A DNA stretch of 64,000 nt. Source: Micromonospora rifamycinica. GTDB taxonomy: Bacteria > Actinomycetota > Actinomycetes > Mycobacteriales > Micromonosporaceae. This document shows positions 8,370 through 16,396 of the stretch, in pieces. The notes under the pieces are model-generated. The model saw only the letters and a program-made list of their open reading frames with translations. It was not told the origin of the DNA and ran no database searches. The DNA lies in assembly GCF_900090265.1 (NCBI RefSeq), contig NZ_LT607752.1, positions 4,712,001 through 4,776,000 of the forward strand. The letters are read 5' to 3'. Every line of letters begins with the position of its first letter. Position 1 is the stretch's first letter. A program made the translations under genes and the position numbers.

Positions 8370-9179
8370 GTGCCCACCGAGCCCCTCCGCTGTCCCGGCG
8401 CGTTGACCGTGGACGATGGCGTCGAGTTGGCACCGCACCGGTTCGCCGGGCTGGTCGCCCCGGCGGTCGAGCGGGCGTTCGTGGCGGGGATGCTCGCCGG
8501 CCACGACGGTGGCGGCGCCGAGCTGAGCCAGCGGTACGGGGGACCGGCCGCCACCGCCTTCCTGGTGGAGTTCCGCACCCGGCTCGCCGTGCCCGGGGGC
8601 ACCGTCGACCGGGTGGGCTTCGCGGCGGTCAACCGCTACCGCGATCCCGCGACCTGCCAACGTGCCCTGGACAAGCAGGTCGCGCACGGCATGATCGCCC
8701 GGCGGCCGGACGGCGGCTTCACCGCCACCGAGCGGGGCGCCGACTTCCTCGCCGAGCTGTACCAGGTGCACGCCGAGGTCACCGAGGAGCTGTGGGCCGG
8801 GCACGACGACCGGGTGCGCCGGCTGGTCGAGGCGTACGGCCGGGTGCTGGCGTACGCGCTGCTGCTGGCCGGGGAGCCGGCCGCCGAGCCCGCGCCGGCG
8901 TTCGACGTGCTGGCCCCGCCCCACGAGCCGGACGGCACCCCGCCGGGAGTGCTGCTGCTCAACCGGATCGGCGCGCTGCGGTACCACCGCGCGGACGCGC
9001 ACGCCGCCGCGTGGACCGCCGCCGGGCACACCGCGACCAGCGTCGGCAAGCTGCCGGACGGGCCGGAACGACGGGCCATCGAGCTGGAGACCGACCGTCG
9101 GGCGGCCGGCCCGTACGCCACGCTGACCGCCGACGAACGGCTGGGCGTGCTCGCCGACCTGGCCGCCCTGCCCGGCTGA
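8370..9179 (+). CDS. SCO6745-like winged-helix protein
   Basis: The 269-aa protein is helix-rich, with a winged-helix-like central part (RALDKQVAHGMIARRPDGG resembles a recognition helix and wing). The HRFAGLVAPAVERAFVAGM start and the LLLNRIGALRYHRADAHAAAW segment match what I know of the SCO6745 family, present across Streptomyces and Micromonospora. Its role is not established; DNA binding is only inferred from the fold. GTG at 8370 is the only start that keeps the conserved N-terminus. Confidence 0.65.
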   Translation: MPTEPLRCPGALTVDDGVELAPHRFAGLVAPAVERAFVAGMLAGHDGGGAELSQRYGGPAATAFLVEFRTRLAVPGGTVDRVGFAAVNRYRDPATCQRALDKQVAHGMIARRPDGGFTATERGADFLAELYQVHAEVTEELWAGHDDRVRRLVEAYGRVLAYALLLAGEPAAEPAPAFDVLAPPHEPDGTPPGVLLLNRIGALRYHRADAHAAAWTAAGHTATSVGKLPDGPERRAIELETDRRAAGPYATLTADERLGVLADLAALPG

Positions 9180-9184
9180 ACCCC

Positions 9185-9253
9185 CGATCGACCCGGCCCG
9201 GACTTCCCGATCGACCCGGCCCGGACTTCCCGATCGACCCGGCCCGGACTTCC
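9185..9253. repeat. Three tandem copies of a 23-bp unit
   Basis: Three identical 23-bp units (9185-9207, 9208-9230, 9231-9253; core GATCGACCCGGCCCGGACTT) follow the stop codon of the SCO6745-like gene. A partial fourth copy comes after. They lie in the 197-bp gap before the polyol operon and are not coding in a supported frame. Confidence 0.9.
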
Positions 9254-9376
9254 CGGCCCGGACTCCCGGGTGGCCCGGGGGTGAACTCCCGGTTGACGGC
9301 GGCCGTCCGGTGACGCGGGGCTATCCTCCACGGTGACCTGGAACGGTGACCTGGAGTAGGACGAGGGAGGCCCCGC

Positions 9377-10108
9377 ATGATCGGGATGGTGCTCGCGGCC
9401 GGTGCGGGGCGCCGACTGCGCCCGTACACCGACACCCTGCCCAAGGCGTTGGTGCCGGTGGACGGTGAGACCACCATCCTGGACATCGCGCTGCGCAACC
9501 TGGCCGAGGTGGGGCTCACCGAGATCGTGATCGTGGTCGGCTACGCCGCCGACGCGGTCGTGCAGCGGCAGGCGGCCCTGGAGGAGAGGTACGGCGTCAC
9601 CCTCACCCTGGTGCACAACGACAAGGCCGAGGAGTGGAACAACGCCTACTCGCTGTGGCTGGCCCGGGAACACTTCGCCCGGGGGGTGCTGCTGGTCAAC
9701 GGTGACACCGTGCACCCGGTGAGCGTGGAGAAGACCCTGCTGGCCGAGCGGGGGCCGGGCATCCTGCTCGCCGTCGACACCCTCAAGACGCTGGCCGAGG
9801 AGGAGATGAAGACCACCTTCGACGCCGCCGGCCAGCTCACCCGGATCACCAAGCTGATGGACCCGGGCGAGGCGTACGGGGAGTACATCGGGGCGACGCT
9901 GATCGAGCCGCAGGTGGCCGGGGCGCTCGCCGATGCGCTGGAGGCGACCTGGCGGCGCGACCCGAACCTCTACTACGAGGACGGCTACCAGGAGTTCGCC
10001 GGCCGGGGCGGTGAGGTGCGGGCCGCGCCGATCGGGGACGTCTCCTGGGTGGAGGTCGACAACCACGACGACCTGACCCGGGCGCGGGAGATCGCGTGCC
10101 GCTACTAG
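9377..10108 (+). CDS. Sugar-phosphate / polyol-phosphate nucleotidyltransferase
   Basis: The 243-aa protein opens with MVLAAGAGRRLRPYTDTLPK, the NTP-binding loop (GxGxRLxPxT...PK) of nucleotidyltransferases. VNGDTVHP supplies the metal-binding Asp, and a C-terminal WVEVDNHDDL supplies the second. It is short, with no left-handed beta-helix, like CTP:phosphocholine or CTP:glycerol-type cytidylyltransferases and small sugar-1-P enzymes. It overlaps the next gene by 13 bp. Context suggests it makes the NDP-activated form of the polyol phosphate produced next door, most simply a CDP-polyol; this is inference. ATG 9377 follows a GAGGGAGG-type ribosome site. Confidence 0.85.
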   Translation: MIGMVLAAGAGRRLRPYTDTLPKALVPVDGETTILDIALRNLAEVGLTEIVIVVGYAADAVVQRQAALEERYGVTLTLVHNDKAEEWNNAYSLWLAREHFARGVLLVNGDTVHPVSVEKTLLAERGPGILLAVDTLKTLAEEEMKTTFDAAGQLTRITKLMDPGEAYGEYIGATLIEPQVAGALADALEATWRRDPNLYYEDGYQEFAGRGGEVRAAPIGDVSWVEVDNHDDLTRAREIACRY

Positions 10109-11163
10109 CCCGTACCATCCTGACCCCGCTGCACATCGACGTGCGGCGCGGCGCGGTGGCCGACCTCGCCACCATCCTCGCCGACGGGCGGATCTCCGCC
10201 GGGGGCGACGTGGCGGTGGTGGTCGGCCCCGGTCAGGGCGGGCAGATCGCCGAGCTGGTCCGGCCGGCACTGCGCTCGGCGGACGTCTTCACCGTGTCCG
10301 GCGGCACCCTCGACGCCGCCGACGAACTGGGCGGCAAGCTCCGCGAACGGTCGTACGACGCGGTGGTCGGCATCGGCGGCGGCAAGACCATCGACGTGGC
10401 GAAGTACGCCGCCACCCGGCGCGGCCTGCCGATGGTGACGATGGCGACCAGCCTCGCCAACGACGGCATCGCCTCCCCGGTGGCCAGCCTGATCACCGGC
10501 GGTCTCAAGGGCTCCTACGGGGTGCACATCCCGATCGCGGTGATCGTCGACCTGGACTTCGTGGCCGCCGGCCCCGACCGGCACAACCGGGCCGGCATCG
10601 GCGACGTGGTCAGCAACATCAGCGCGCTGGCCGACTGGGAACTGGCCCGGCAGGTACGCGGCGAGCCGGTCGACGGCCTCGCCGCCTCGCTGGCCCGGAT
10701 GGGCGCGGAGGCGGTGCTCGCGCACACCGGCGACATGACCGACGACGCCTTCGTGACGGTGCTGGCCGAGGCGCTGATCTCCAGCGGCCTGGCGATGGCG
10801 GTCTGCGGCAGCAGCCGACCGGCCAGCGGCGGCTGCCACGAGATCATGCACGCGATCGACACCCTCTTCCCGGGCACCTCGTCGCACGGCGAGCTGGCCG
10901 GGCTCGGCGCGCTGTTCTGCACGTTCCTGCGGGGCGACCGGCGGCGCTTCGCCGAGATGGCGGCCTGCCTGGGCCGGCACCGGCTGCCCCGGCTCCCCGC
11001 CGACGTGGGCCTGACCGACGCGCAGTTCGTCGAGGCGGTGCAGTTCGCCCCGGCCACCCGACCCGACCGGTACACCATCCTGGAGCACCTGGCCATGTCG
11101 GTTACCGAGACGCGGAAGCAGCTGGCAGACTACGCCGGTGCACTCCGCGACCACTGTGGCTGA
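10096..11163 (+). CDS. Glycerol-1-phosphate dehydrogenase-like (iron-containing alcohol dehydrogenase superfamily)
   Basis: The 355-aa protein has the nucleotide-binding GIGGGKTIDVAKYAA motif and MATSLANDGIASP, a signature of sn-glycerol-1-phosphate dehydrogenases (EgsA/AraM). Metal-ligand histidines are in GGCHEIMHAIDTLF and SSHGELAG. The known family reduces dihydroxyacetone phosphate to sn-glycerol-1-phosphate with NAD(P)H. The enzyme is best known for archaeal lipids but is also found in some bacteria. It starts inside the nucleotidyltransferase gene and its end overlaps the next gene by 26 bp, so all three are coupled. A related polyol-phosphate dehydrogenase activity cannot be excluded. 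Confidence 0.82.
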   Translation: MPLLARTILTPLHIDVRRGAVADLATILADGRISAGGDVAVVVGPGQGGQIAELVRPALRSADVFTVSGGTLDAADELGGKLRERSYDAVVGIGGGKTIDVAKYAATRRGLPMVTMATSLANDGIASPVASLITGGLKGSYGVHIPIAVIVDLDFVAAGPDRHNRAGIGDVVSNISALADWELARQVRGEPVDGLAASLARMGAEAVLAHTGDMTDDAFVTVLAEALISSGLAMAVCGSSRPASGGCHEIMHAIDTLFPGTSSHGELAGLGALFCTFLRGDRRRFAEMAACLGRHRLPRLPADVGLTDAQFVEAVQFAPATRPDRYTILEHLAMSVTETRKQLADYAGALRDHCG

Positions 11164-11857
11164 ACCCCGTCCCACCGTTGCCGACTTCCACCGGGTCAAC
11201 CGGGGCGGCGGCCTGTTCAGCGAGTCGGTCAGCCAGTGGCTGGGTGCCGTCTTCGCCCTGGTCGCCCAGCGTCTCGGGCTGCGCCCGACGGCGCTGACCA
11301 TCACCAACCTGGTGCTCGGTCTGGCCGCCTCGGTGACCGTGGTGGCGCTCGCCGGCCGGGTCGCCGCCGGGGCCGTACCGGCCTGGCTGGTCGGTCTGGT
11401 CGCGCTGGTCGGCTGGCAGGTGGCGTACGCGCTGGACTGCGCCGACGGGCAGCTCGCCCGGGTCACCGGCCAGGGCAGCGCAGCCGGCGCCCGGGTCGAC
11501 GTGCTCTGCGACGTGGCCGCCCAGATCGCCCTGGTCGCCGCCCTGTCCGCGACCGCCGTGGCGCAGCGCCCGAGCACCCCGACCTGGCTGGTCGCCACCT
11601 TCGCCGGCACCTGGATGGTCAACCTGGTGACCTCGGTGATGCAGGCCGGCCCGAACGCCGCCAGCATGGTCACCTCCACCTCGCTGCCGGTACGCCTGGT
11701 CAAGCTGGTCCGCGACTACGGTGCGGTGATCTTCGTGGCCGGGTTGGTGCTGATGGCCGCCCCGGCGCTGGTGTTCTGGGTGATCGTGGCGTTCACCGTG
11801 GTCAACGGCGGGTTCCTGCTCGCCAGCATCGCCTTCTCGGCCCGCGCCTCGCTCTAG
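11138..11857 (+). CDS. CDP-alcohol phosphatidyltransferase
   Basis: The 239-aa membrane protein has about six helices. It carries the complete CDP-alcohol phosphotransferase motif, DxxDGxxARxxxxxxxxGxxxDxxxD, seen as DCADGQLARVTG followed by GARVDVLCD. The family displaces CMP from a CDP-alcohol with a second alcohol. As the third gene of the operon it would transfer the activated polyol phosphate to a lipid or glycan acceptor. GTG 11138 lies within the dehydrogenase gene. Its stop codon overlaps the stop of the convergent ABC exporter gene (11854). Confidence 0.9.
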   Translation: MHSATTVAEPRPTVADFHRVNRGGGLFSESVSQWLGAVFALVAQRLGLRPTALTITNLVLGLAASVTVVALAGRVAAGAVPAWLVGLVALVGWQVAYALDCADGQLARVTGQGSAAGARVDVLCDVAAQIALVAALSATAVAQRPSTPTWLVATFAGTWMVNLVTSVMQAGPNAASMVTSTSLPVRLVKLVRDYGAVIFVAGLVLMAAPALVFWVIVAFTVVNGGFLLASIAFSARASL

Positions 11858-14025
11858 CACCGCGGGCGGGCCGCACCGGGGGCCGCACCGGGTAGGCGGG
11901 CCGCACCGGGTACGCCGGCCAGCCGGGCGAACGGCCCACCGGCGGCGAGCAGCACCCGGGGTGGTCCGCTCTCCACCAGCCGGCCGCGGTCCAGCACCAG
12001 CACCAGGTCGGCGTCGGCGACCGTGGACAGCCGGTGCGCGATGACCAGCCGGGTCATCGGCAGCGTACGGAGCGCCGCCTCGACGGCGGCCTCGGTCACC
12101 GTGTCCAGCGCGCTGGTCGCCTCGTCCAGGATGAGCAGGGCGGGGTCGGCGAGCAGCGCCCGGGCGAGCGCGACCCGCTGCCGTTGCCCGCCGGACAGGC
12201 CGGCGCCACCGTCGCCGAGGTGGGTGTGCAGCCCCATCGGCAGGGCCGCCACGTCGTCGTGCAGCGCGGCGAGCCGGAGCGCCCGGGCGATGGCGGCGTC
12301 GGAGGCGTCCGGGCGGGCCAGGGTCAGCGCCTCCCGGAGGGTGCCCGCGCCGAGGTAGGTCTCCTGGAGGACCACCCCGATCTGCCGGCGCACCGAGGAC
12401 AGGTCCAGCGTGGCCAGGTCGTGGCCGTCGACGTGGATGCGCCCCCCGGTCGGTGCGTACAGGCCGGTCAGCAGGCCGACCAGGGTGCTCTTGCCGCTGC
12501 CGGAGCCGCCCACCACCGCCACCTTGCTGCCCGGCCGGATCACGGCGGTGACGTCGTGCAGCGCCCAGGGCGAGCGCCGGTCGTAGCGGAAGCTCACCCC
12601 GCTGAGGGTGACCAGCCCGGTCAGGGTGGGCGCGGGCATACCCGGGGCGGGTTGCTCGACCGGTGCGTCCGCGATGTCGGCCAGCCGGTCCATGGTGGGC
12701 GCGAGCAGGGTGAACGACGGCAGCCGCTGCGCCAGCGCCACCGCCGGGGTGATCGCGGCGACCGCGAGCGCGGCCAATCCGGCCGCCCGGCCGGGTGAGT
12801 CGGCCTGCCGGACCGCCACCAGCAGCATGAGCACCGGGCTCGCCATCGACCAGGCGGCGAGCAGGGCGTCCGCGACCGCCGACAGCCGGGCCAGCCGGTG
12901 CGCCGCCCCGACGCCCCGGTCGAACGACTCCTGCCAGCGGCCCAGCACCCGCTGCTGCGCCCCGGCGACCCGGATCGCCGCCATCCCCTGCACCGCGTCG
13001 GCCAGTCGGGCCGCCTCCTCGCCGGAGGCGAGCAGCTCCTCCCGTTGTAGCGCGCCGGAGCGACGGCCGACCCACAGCGCCGTGCCCGCCTGGACCGCGA
13101 TCACACCGGCGGCCACCAGGCCCAGCACCGGCGCCAGCACGGTCACCACGGCCAGGTAGCCGACCACCAGCAGACCGTCGAGCGCGGTGGCCACCAGCGC
13201 CGACGCCAGCAGGTCACGGACGGCGGTGACCGCCCGGACCCGGTCGACCAGGTCACCGGCCGACCGGCGGTGGAAGTACCGGTAGACCACCGCGAAGAGC
13301 CGGTGCACCGTCTCGGTGCCGAGCCGGGTGCCGATGCGTCGTTGCAGGGCGGCCACGGTCAGCCCGCGGGCCAGGGACAACGCCCCGGTGAGCAGGGCCA
13401 GCGCGGCGACGGCGGCGAGCCAGGACGCTTCGGGGGGCGCGGCGGCGTCGATGATCGCGGCGGTGGCCCACGGTACGGCCAGTCCGGTCGCGGTGAGCAG
13501 CACCGAGGTCGCGGCCAGCAGGGCGAGCAGGCCGGTGTGCCGGCGCAGCACCGGCACCAGCAGGTCGCGTACCGGTGACGGTGCCGGGAGTGCCGGCGGG
13601 GCGGGACCGGCGGGCTCGGCCAGCAGCACCACACCGGTGGTGCCGGCCGAGAACTGGGCGGGCGACAGCCGCCGTCGGCCCACGGCCGGGTCGACCACGT
13701 CGATGCCGCGCCGTCCCACCCGCTCCACCACCAGGTAGTGGTCGCCGTTCCAGTGCGCCACCAGGGGCAGGGCCAGCTCCCGCAGCCGGGTGGCGTCCCG
13801 GCGCAGCGCGGGCAGGGCGATCGCCCGGCAACGCAGCCCGTGCTCCTGTGCCGCGTCGCGCAGGTCACGCAGGCTCAGACCGTCCCGGCCGACGTCGAGC
13901 CGGGCCCGCAGGTACGACGCCGGGACCGCCCGGCCGCAGGCGGCGAGCAGCATGGCGAGCGCACTGGGTCCACAGTCGGTGGCGGCGACCTGGAGCACCA
14001 CCGGCACCCGTCGCCGGCCGGTCAC
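11854..14025 (-). CDS. C39 peptidase-containing ABC exporter (PCAT) of the graspetide-type locus
   Basis: The 723-aa protein has three parts. Residues 1-135 form a C39 protease: oxyanion Gln12, catalytic Cys18 in AATDCGPSALAML, His in AHWNGDHYLVVERV and Asp in DVVDPAVGRR. An ABC membrane domain of about six helices follows. The C-terminal ATPase has Walker A GGSGSGKST, signature LSGGQRQRVALARAL and Walker B LLILDEATSALD. Such transporters cut double-glycine leaders and export the core peptide. GTG 14025 overlaps the upstream stop (GTGA), and the precursor at 16091-16264 has a matching GG leader. The extreme C-terminus is a short Gly/Ala/Pro/Arg-rich tail. Confidence 0.93.
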   Translation of the reverse strand: MTGRRRVPVVLQVAATDCGPSALAMLLAACGRAVPASYLRARLDVGRDGLSLRDLRDAAQEHGLRCRAIALPALRRDATRLRELALPLVAHWNGDHYLVVERVGRRGIDVVDPAVGRRRLSPAQFSAGTTGVVLLAEPAGPAPPALPAPSPVRDLLVPVLRRHTGLLALLAATSVLLTATGLAVPWATAAIIDAAAPPEASWLAAVAALALLTGALSLARGLTVAALQRRIGTRLGTETVHRLFAVVYRYFHRRSAGDLVDRVRAVTAVRDLLASALVATALDGLLVVGYLAVVTVLAPVLGLVAAGVIAVQAGTALWVGRRSGALQREELLASGEEAARLADAVQGMAAIRVAGAQQRVLGRWQESFDRGVGAAHRLARLSAVADALLAAWSMASPVLMLLVAVRQADSPGRAAGLAALAVAAITPAVALAQRLPSFTLLAPTMDRLADIADAPVEQPAPGMPAPTLTGLVTLSGVSFRYDRRSPWALHDVTAVIRPGSKVAVVGGSGSGKSTLVGLLTGLYAPTGGRIHVDGHDLATLDLSSVRRQIGVVLQETYLGAGTLREALTLARPDASDAAIARALRLAALHDDVAALPMGLHTHLGDGGAGLSGGQRQRVALARALLADPALLILDEATSALDTVTEAAVEAALRTLPMTRLVIAHRLSTVADADLVLVLDRGRLVESGPPRVLLAAGGPFARLAGVPGAARLPGAAPGAARPRC

Positions 14026-15014
14026 CGGACCCGCGTCGTCCGGTCCCGGGGCAACCAGAACCACTCGACGTCCGTCTCGGCCCGCCGCCGCGCCAGCCAC
14101 TCGTCGAACATGGCCCGCTCGACCAGCGCCCGGGTGCCCCCGTCGAGGACGGCCGGCTCGCGGTCGACCACCACCGCCGTCACCGCCGTCCCGGCGATCG
14201 TGGTCGGCACCGGTCCGCTGGCGGCGCGCAGCTCGGGCGGGGCCGCCACCGCGACCGTCCGCAGGATGCCCGCGGCCCGCCCGGCGCGGACCGCGGCGGC
14301 GACCGCCGGGAGCGCCGCCGCGCGGTCGGTCGGCGGCGACCCCTCGGCGGTCCAGGCGATCACGAGGGTGTCGAACGAGGACCGGTGGGCGGCGAACCAG
14401 GACGGTAACCCGTCGCCCACCACCTGCCGGCGCAGCCGGGCGACCGCCACGGTGTGGGCGATCAGGTCGGCGAAGTCCTCGGCGCTGAGCCCCCGCTCGG
14501 TGAGCCACCGTGCGGTCGCCTCGGCGTCGAGCAGGCCCTTGGCCCGGCGGTACGCGTCGGCCGCCGCCTGGAGTTCGTCGTCGTCGACCTCGACCGGGTG
14601 CTGCTCCAGCTCGGTGGCGACCAGGCCGGTGTCGACCAGCCGGGCGAGCACGTCGTGGTCGTACCAGAGGAAGTCGAGGGCGGTGAGCGCCTCGCCCACC
14701 CGCAGGGTCCGGGTGCCCACCCGGGCGAGATGGAGGTCGGAGTGCCGGACCGCCCCGCGCAACGGCCACGGCAGCGCCGGCGTCGGGCTGTACGCCACGG
14801 AGACCGTGCCGGCGGGTTCGCGCAGCAGCACGTCGAAGGAGACGGAGCCGTCGGCGGCCTCCTCGTCCCGCACGATCGCCGGATCGGCCCCGGGCCAGCG
14901 CTCCCGCAGCGGGGCGAGGCGCCGGCGGGCCTCGCCCATCCCGGCGCGGTCGGTGGTCAGCTCCCGTACCAGGCGCAGGGCCGCGTCGAGCAGGGCCGGG
15001 TCGAGGGTGGTCAT
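14022..15014 (-). CDS. Putative peptide maturation protein (PpiC-related type) of the graspetide-type locus
   Basis: The 330-aa cytoplasmic protein has no membrane segment. It starts MTTLDPALLDAALRLVRELT, and a helical region follows (DDELQAAADAYRRAKGLLDA, with ARWLTERGLSAEDFADLIAH). That region resembles the N-terminal helical part of SurA/PpiC-type proteins. I recall a family named putative peptide maturation system protein that occurs beside ATP-grasp peptide ligases and looks like this; I could not check it. The gene overlaps the ATP-grasp gene (ATGA, 15011-15014) and the exporter gene (GTGA), so it is part of the same pathway. A chaperone or leader-recognition role is plausible. Confidence 0.6.
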   Translation of the reverse strand: MTTLDPALLDAALRLVRELTTDRAGMGEARRRLAPLRERWPGADPAIVRDEEAADGSVSFDVLLREPAGTVSVAYSPTPALPWPLRGAVRHSDLHLARVGTRTLRVGEALTALDFLWYDHDVLARLVDTGLVATELEQHPVEVDDDELQAAADAYRRAKGLLDAEATARWLTERGLSAEDFADLIAHTVAVARLRRQVVGDGLPSWFAAHRSSFDTLVIAWTAEGSPPTDRAAALPAVAAAVRAGRAAGILRTVAVAAPPELRAASGPVPTTIAGTAVTAVVVDREPAVLDGGTRALVERAMFDEWLARRRAETDVEWFWLPRDRTTRVR

Positions 15015-16021
15015 GTGCTGGCTCCGGGGGTGGGGGCGGGCGCGGTGAGCAGGTCGACCACGGCGGCCGTGATGGGCAGCCCGGTCTCCTCCTCCACCCA
15101 CAGGTACTGGCCGGTGGGGTTGATCTCGATGTAGACGTACCGGTCGTCGGGGGTGACGATCAGGTCGAGGGCGCTGTAGCGCAGGCCGAGCGCGCGGGTC
15201 AGCGCCACGCACCGGGCGGCGACGTCGGTGGGTAGGTCGTACCGGGTCAGCGGGGTGTTCCGGTCGTCCTGGCGACGCCAGTCGTGGCGGGCGTGGTTGG
15301 ACCGCTGGGAGTCGATGGCGGCGGTGAACACCCGGTCCCCGACGACGGTGACCCGCAGCTCGACCCGCTTGGGCACCCGTTCCTGCGCGATGAGGGGACA
15401 GTGACGTACCCCGTCGACGTGGCCGACGTCGCGGTGGGAGACCGGTTCGGTGAAGCGCATCAGCTCGTCGCGCAGGCTGGTCAGCCCGACCTGCTTGGTG
15501 ATCAACCGGCCGCCGGTGTGCGTGAACAGGTCGAGCACGTCGCGGGGGTCGTTGCCGACGGCGGTCGCCGGCACGTCGAAGCCGAGGCGCAGGGCGAGCT
15601 GGAGCTGGCGGACCTTCTGCTGGGCGCGCAGCACCACCGGCCGGGCGGCAGGCAGCGCCGGCACGTCGAGGGTCTCCCAGACGTCGCCGACGAACTGCCG
15701 GCTCTCCGCGACCACGAAGCCGGCGTGGGGTTCGCCCAGGTGGGCCGGGGCGACCGGGACACCGGGGCGGCGGAACCAGACGGCGGTGACCGTGTCGAGG
15801 TCGAGGACCCGGTCACCGGTCCCGTCCGGGTGGACGTCGCCCGGGGCGGCGTGCCGGACCAGGGTGCGGGTCAGCCGACCCTCCCGGATGGTCACCGACA
15901 GCGACGCGCGGGACGGGACGTCGGCCGGGTCGAAACGGACCCAGCTGACGCCGCGCCGGCCCAACTCCACCTCGGCCGCGTCGGCGTGCACGTCGTCGGG
16001 AGCGGTCAGGATGAGGATCAT
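15011..16021 (-). CDS. ATP-grasp ribosomal peptide maturase (graspetide ligase, MvdC/MvdD-like)
   Basis: The 336-aa protein begins MILILTAPDDVHADAAEVEL and contains an ATP-grasp fold. Features are the ITKQVG strand with the nucleotide-contacting lysine, CPLIAQERVPKRVELRVTVV with the Glu/Arg pair, AAIDSQRSNHARHDWR, and the metal-binding end YIEINPTGQYLWVEEETG. This is the pattern of microviridin-type ligases, which form ester or amide links between Ser/Thr/Lys side chains and Asp/Glu carboxylates in a precursor peptide. It lies 69 bp downstream of the precursor gene, separated by a small hairpin. Length matches the family. Confidence 0.9.
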   Translation of the reverse strand: MILILTAPDDVHADAAEVELGRRGVSWVRFDPADVPSRASLSVTIREGRLTRTLVRHAAPGDVHPDGTGDRVLDLDTVTAVWFRRPGVPVAPAHLGEPHAGFVVAESRQFVGDVWETLDVPALPAARPVVLRAQQKVRQLQLALRLGFDVPATAVGNDPRDVLDLFTHTGGRLITKQVGLTSLRDELMRFTEPVSHRDVGHVDGVRHCPLIAQERVPKRVELRVTVVGDRVFTAAIDSQRSNHARHDWRRQDDRNTPLTRYDLPTDVAARCVALTRALGLRYSALDLIVTPDDRYVYIEINPTGQYLWVEEETGLPITAAVVDLLTAPAPTPGAST

Positions 16022-16051
16022 GGGTACTCCGGGCGGGGGCCCGCCGACGGT

Positions 16052-16072
16052 CCGGCCACCTCGGTGGACCGG
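16052..16072 (-). terminator. Small hairpin between precursor gene and ATP-grasp gene
   Basis: Arms 16052-16060 and 16063-16072 pair over 9 bp with one bulged A. Such a weak hairpin between precursor and enzyme genes could lower downstream expression; that role is inference. Confidence 0.4.
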
Positions 16073-16090
16073 ATCGCCGGCGGTGACGGA

Positions 16091-16264
16091 TCAGTCGAAG
16101 TCGGTGTCGGTGTCCGGTCGGCCCCCGCCGGGGATGTCGTCGATGGTCTTCGACGAGCCCGCGCCGTTGCGCGGCAGGCCACCGAGCATCCCGGCGAGCT
16201 GCTCGTCGGCCAGCTCCACCCCGTCGGCGGGGATGGTGTCGATCTGTACGGTCCTACGCTTCAT
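16091..16264 (-). CDS. Graspetide-type precursor peptide with double-glycine leader (57 aa)
   Basis: The short gene starts at ATG 16264 with GAGGTAG a few bases upstream and encodes 57 residues. The leader contains VELADEQLAGMLGG, ending in Gly28-Gly29, the kind of site cut by C39 peptidases. The remaining 28 residues hold Ser/Thr/Lys acceptors (SSKT) and a carboxylate-rich end (TIDDIPGGG, then DTDTDFD). Acceptor residues plus many Asp are what an ATP-grasp ligase needs to make side-chain ester or amide rings. It is the first gene of the operon with the ligase, maturation protein and exporter. The exact ring pattern cannot be predicted. Confidence 0.85.
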   Translation of the reverse strand: MKRRTVQIDTIPADGVELADEQLAGMLGGLPRNGAGSSKTIDDIPGGGRPDTDTDFD

Positions 16265-16396
16265 GGTGCTACCTCTATCTGGTTCGCCACGCGGGCCGGC
16301 CGGGTGGACCGGCTGGTCCGAGCAGTGTGTGCCGGCCGGGGTGAGCTGGGCACCAGGGATCTCCCCAGTCTTGGACCCGGGTTCTACGCTCAGCCG

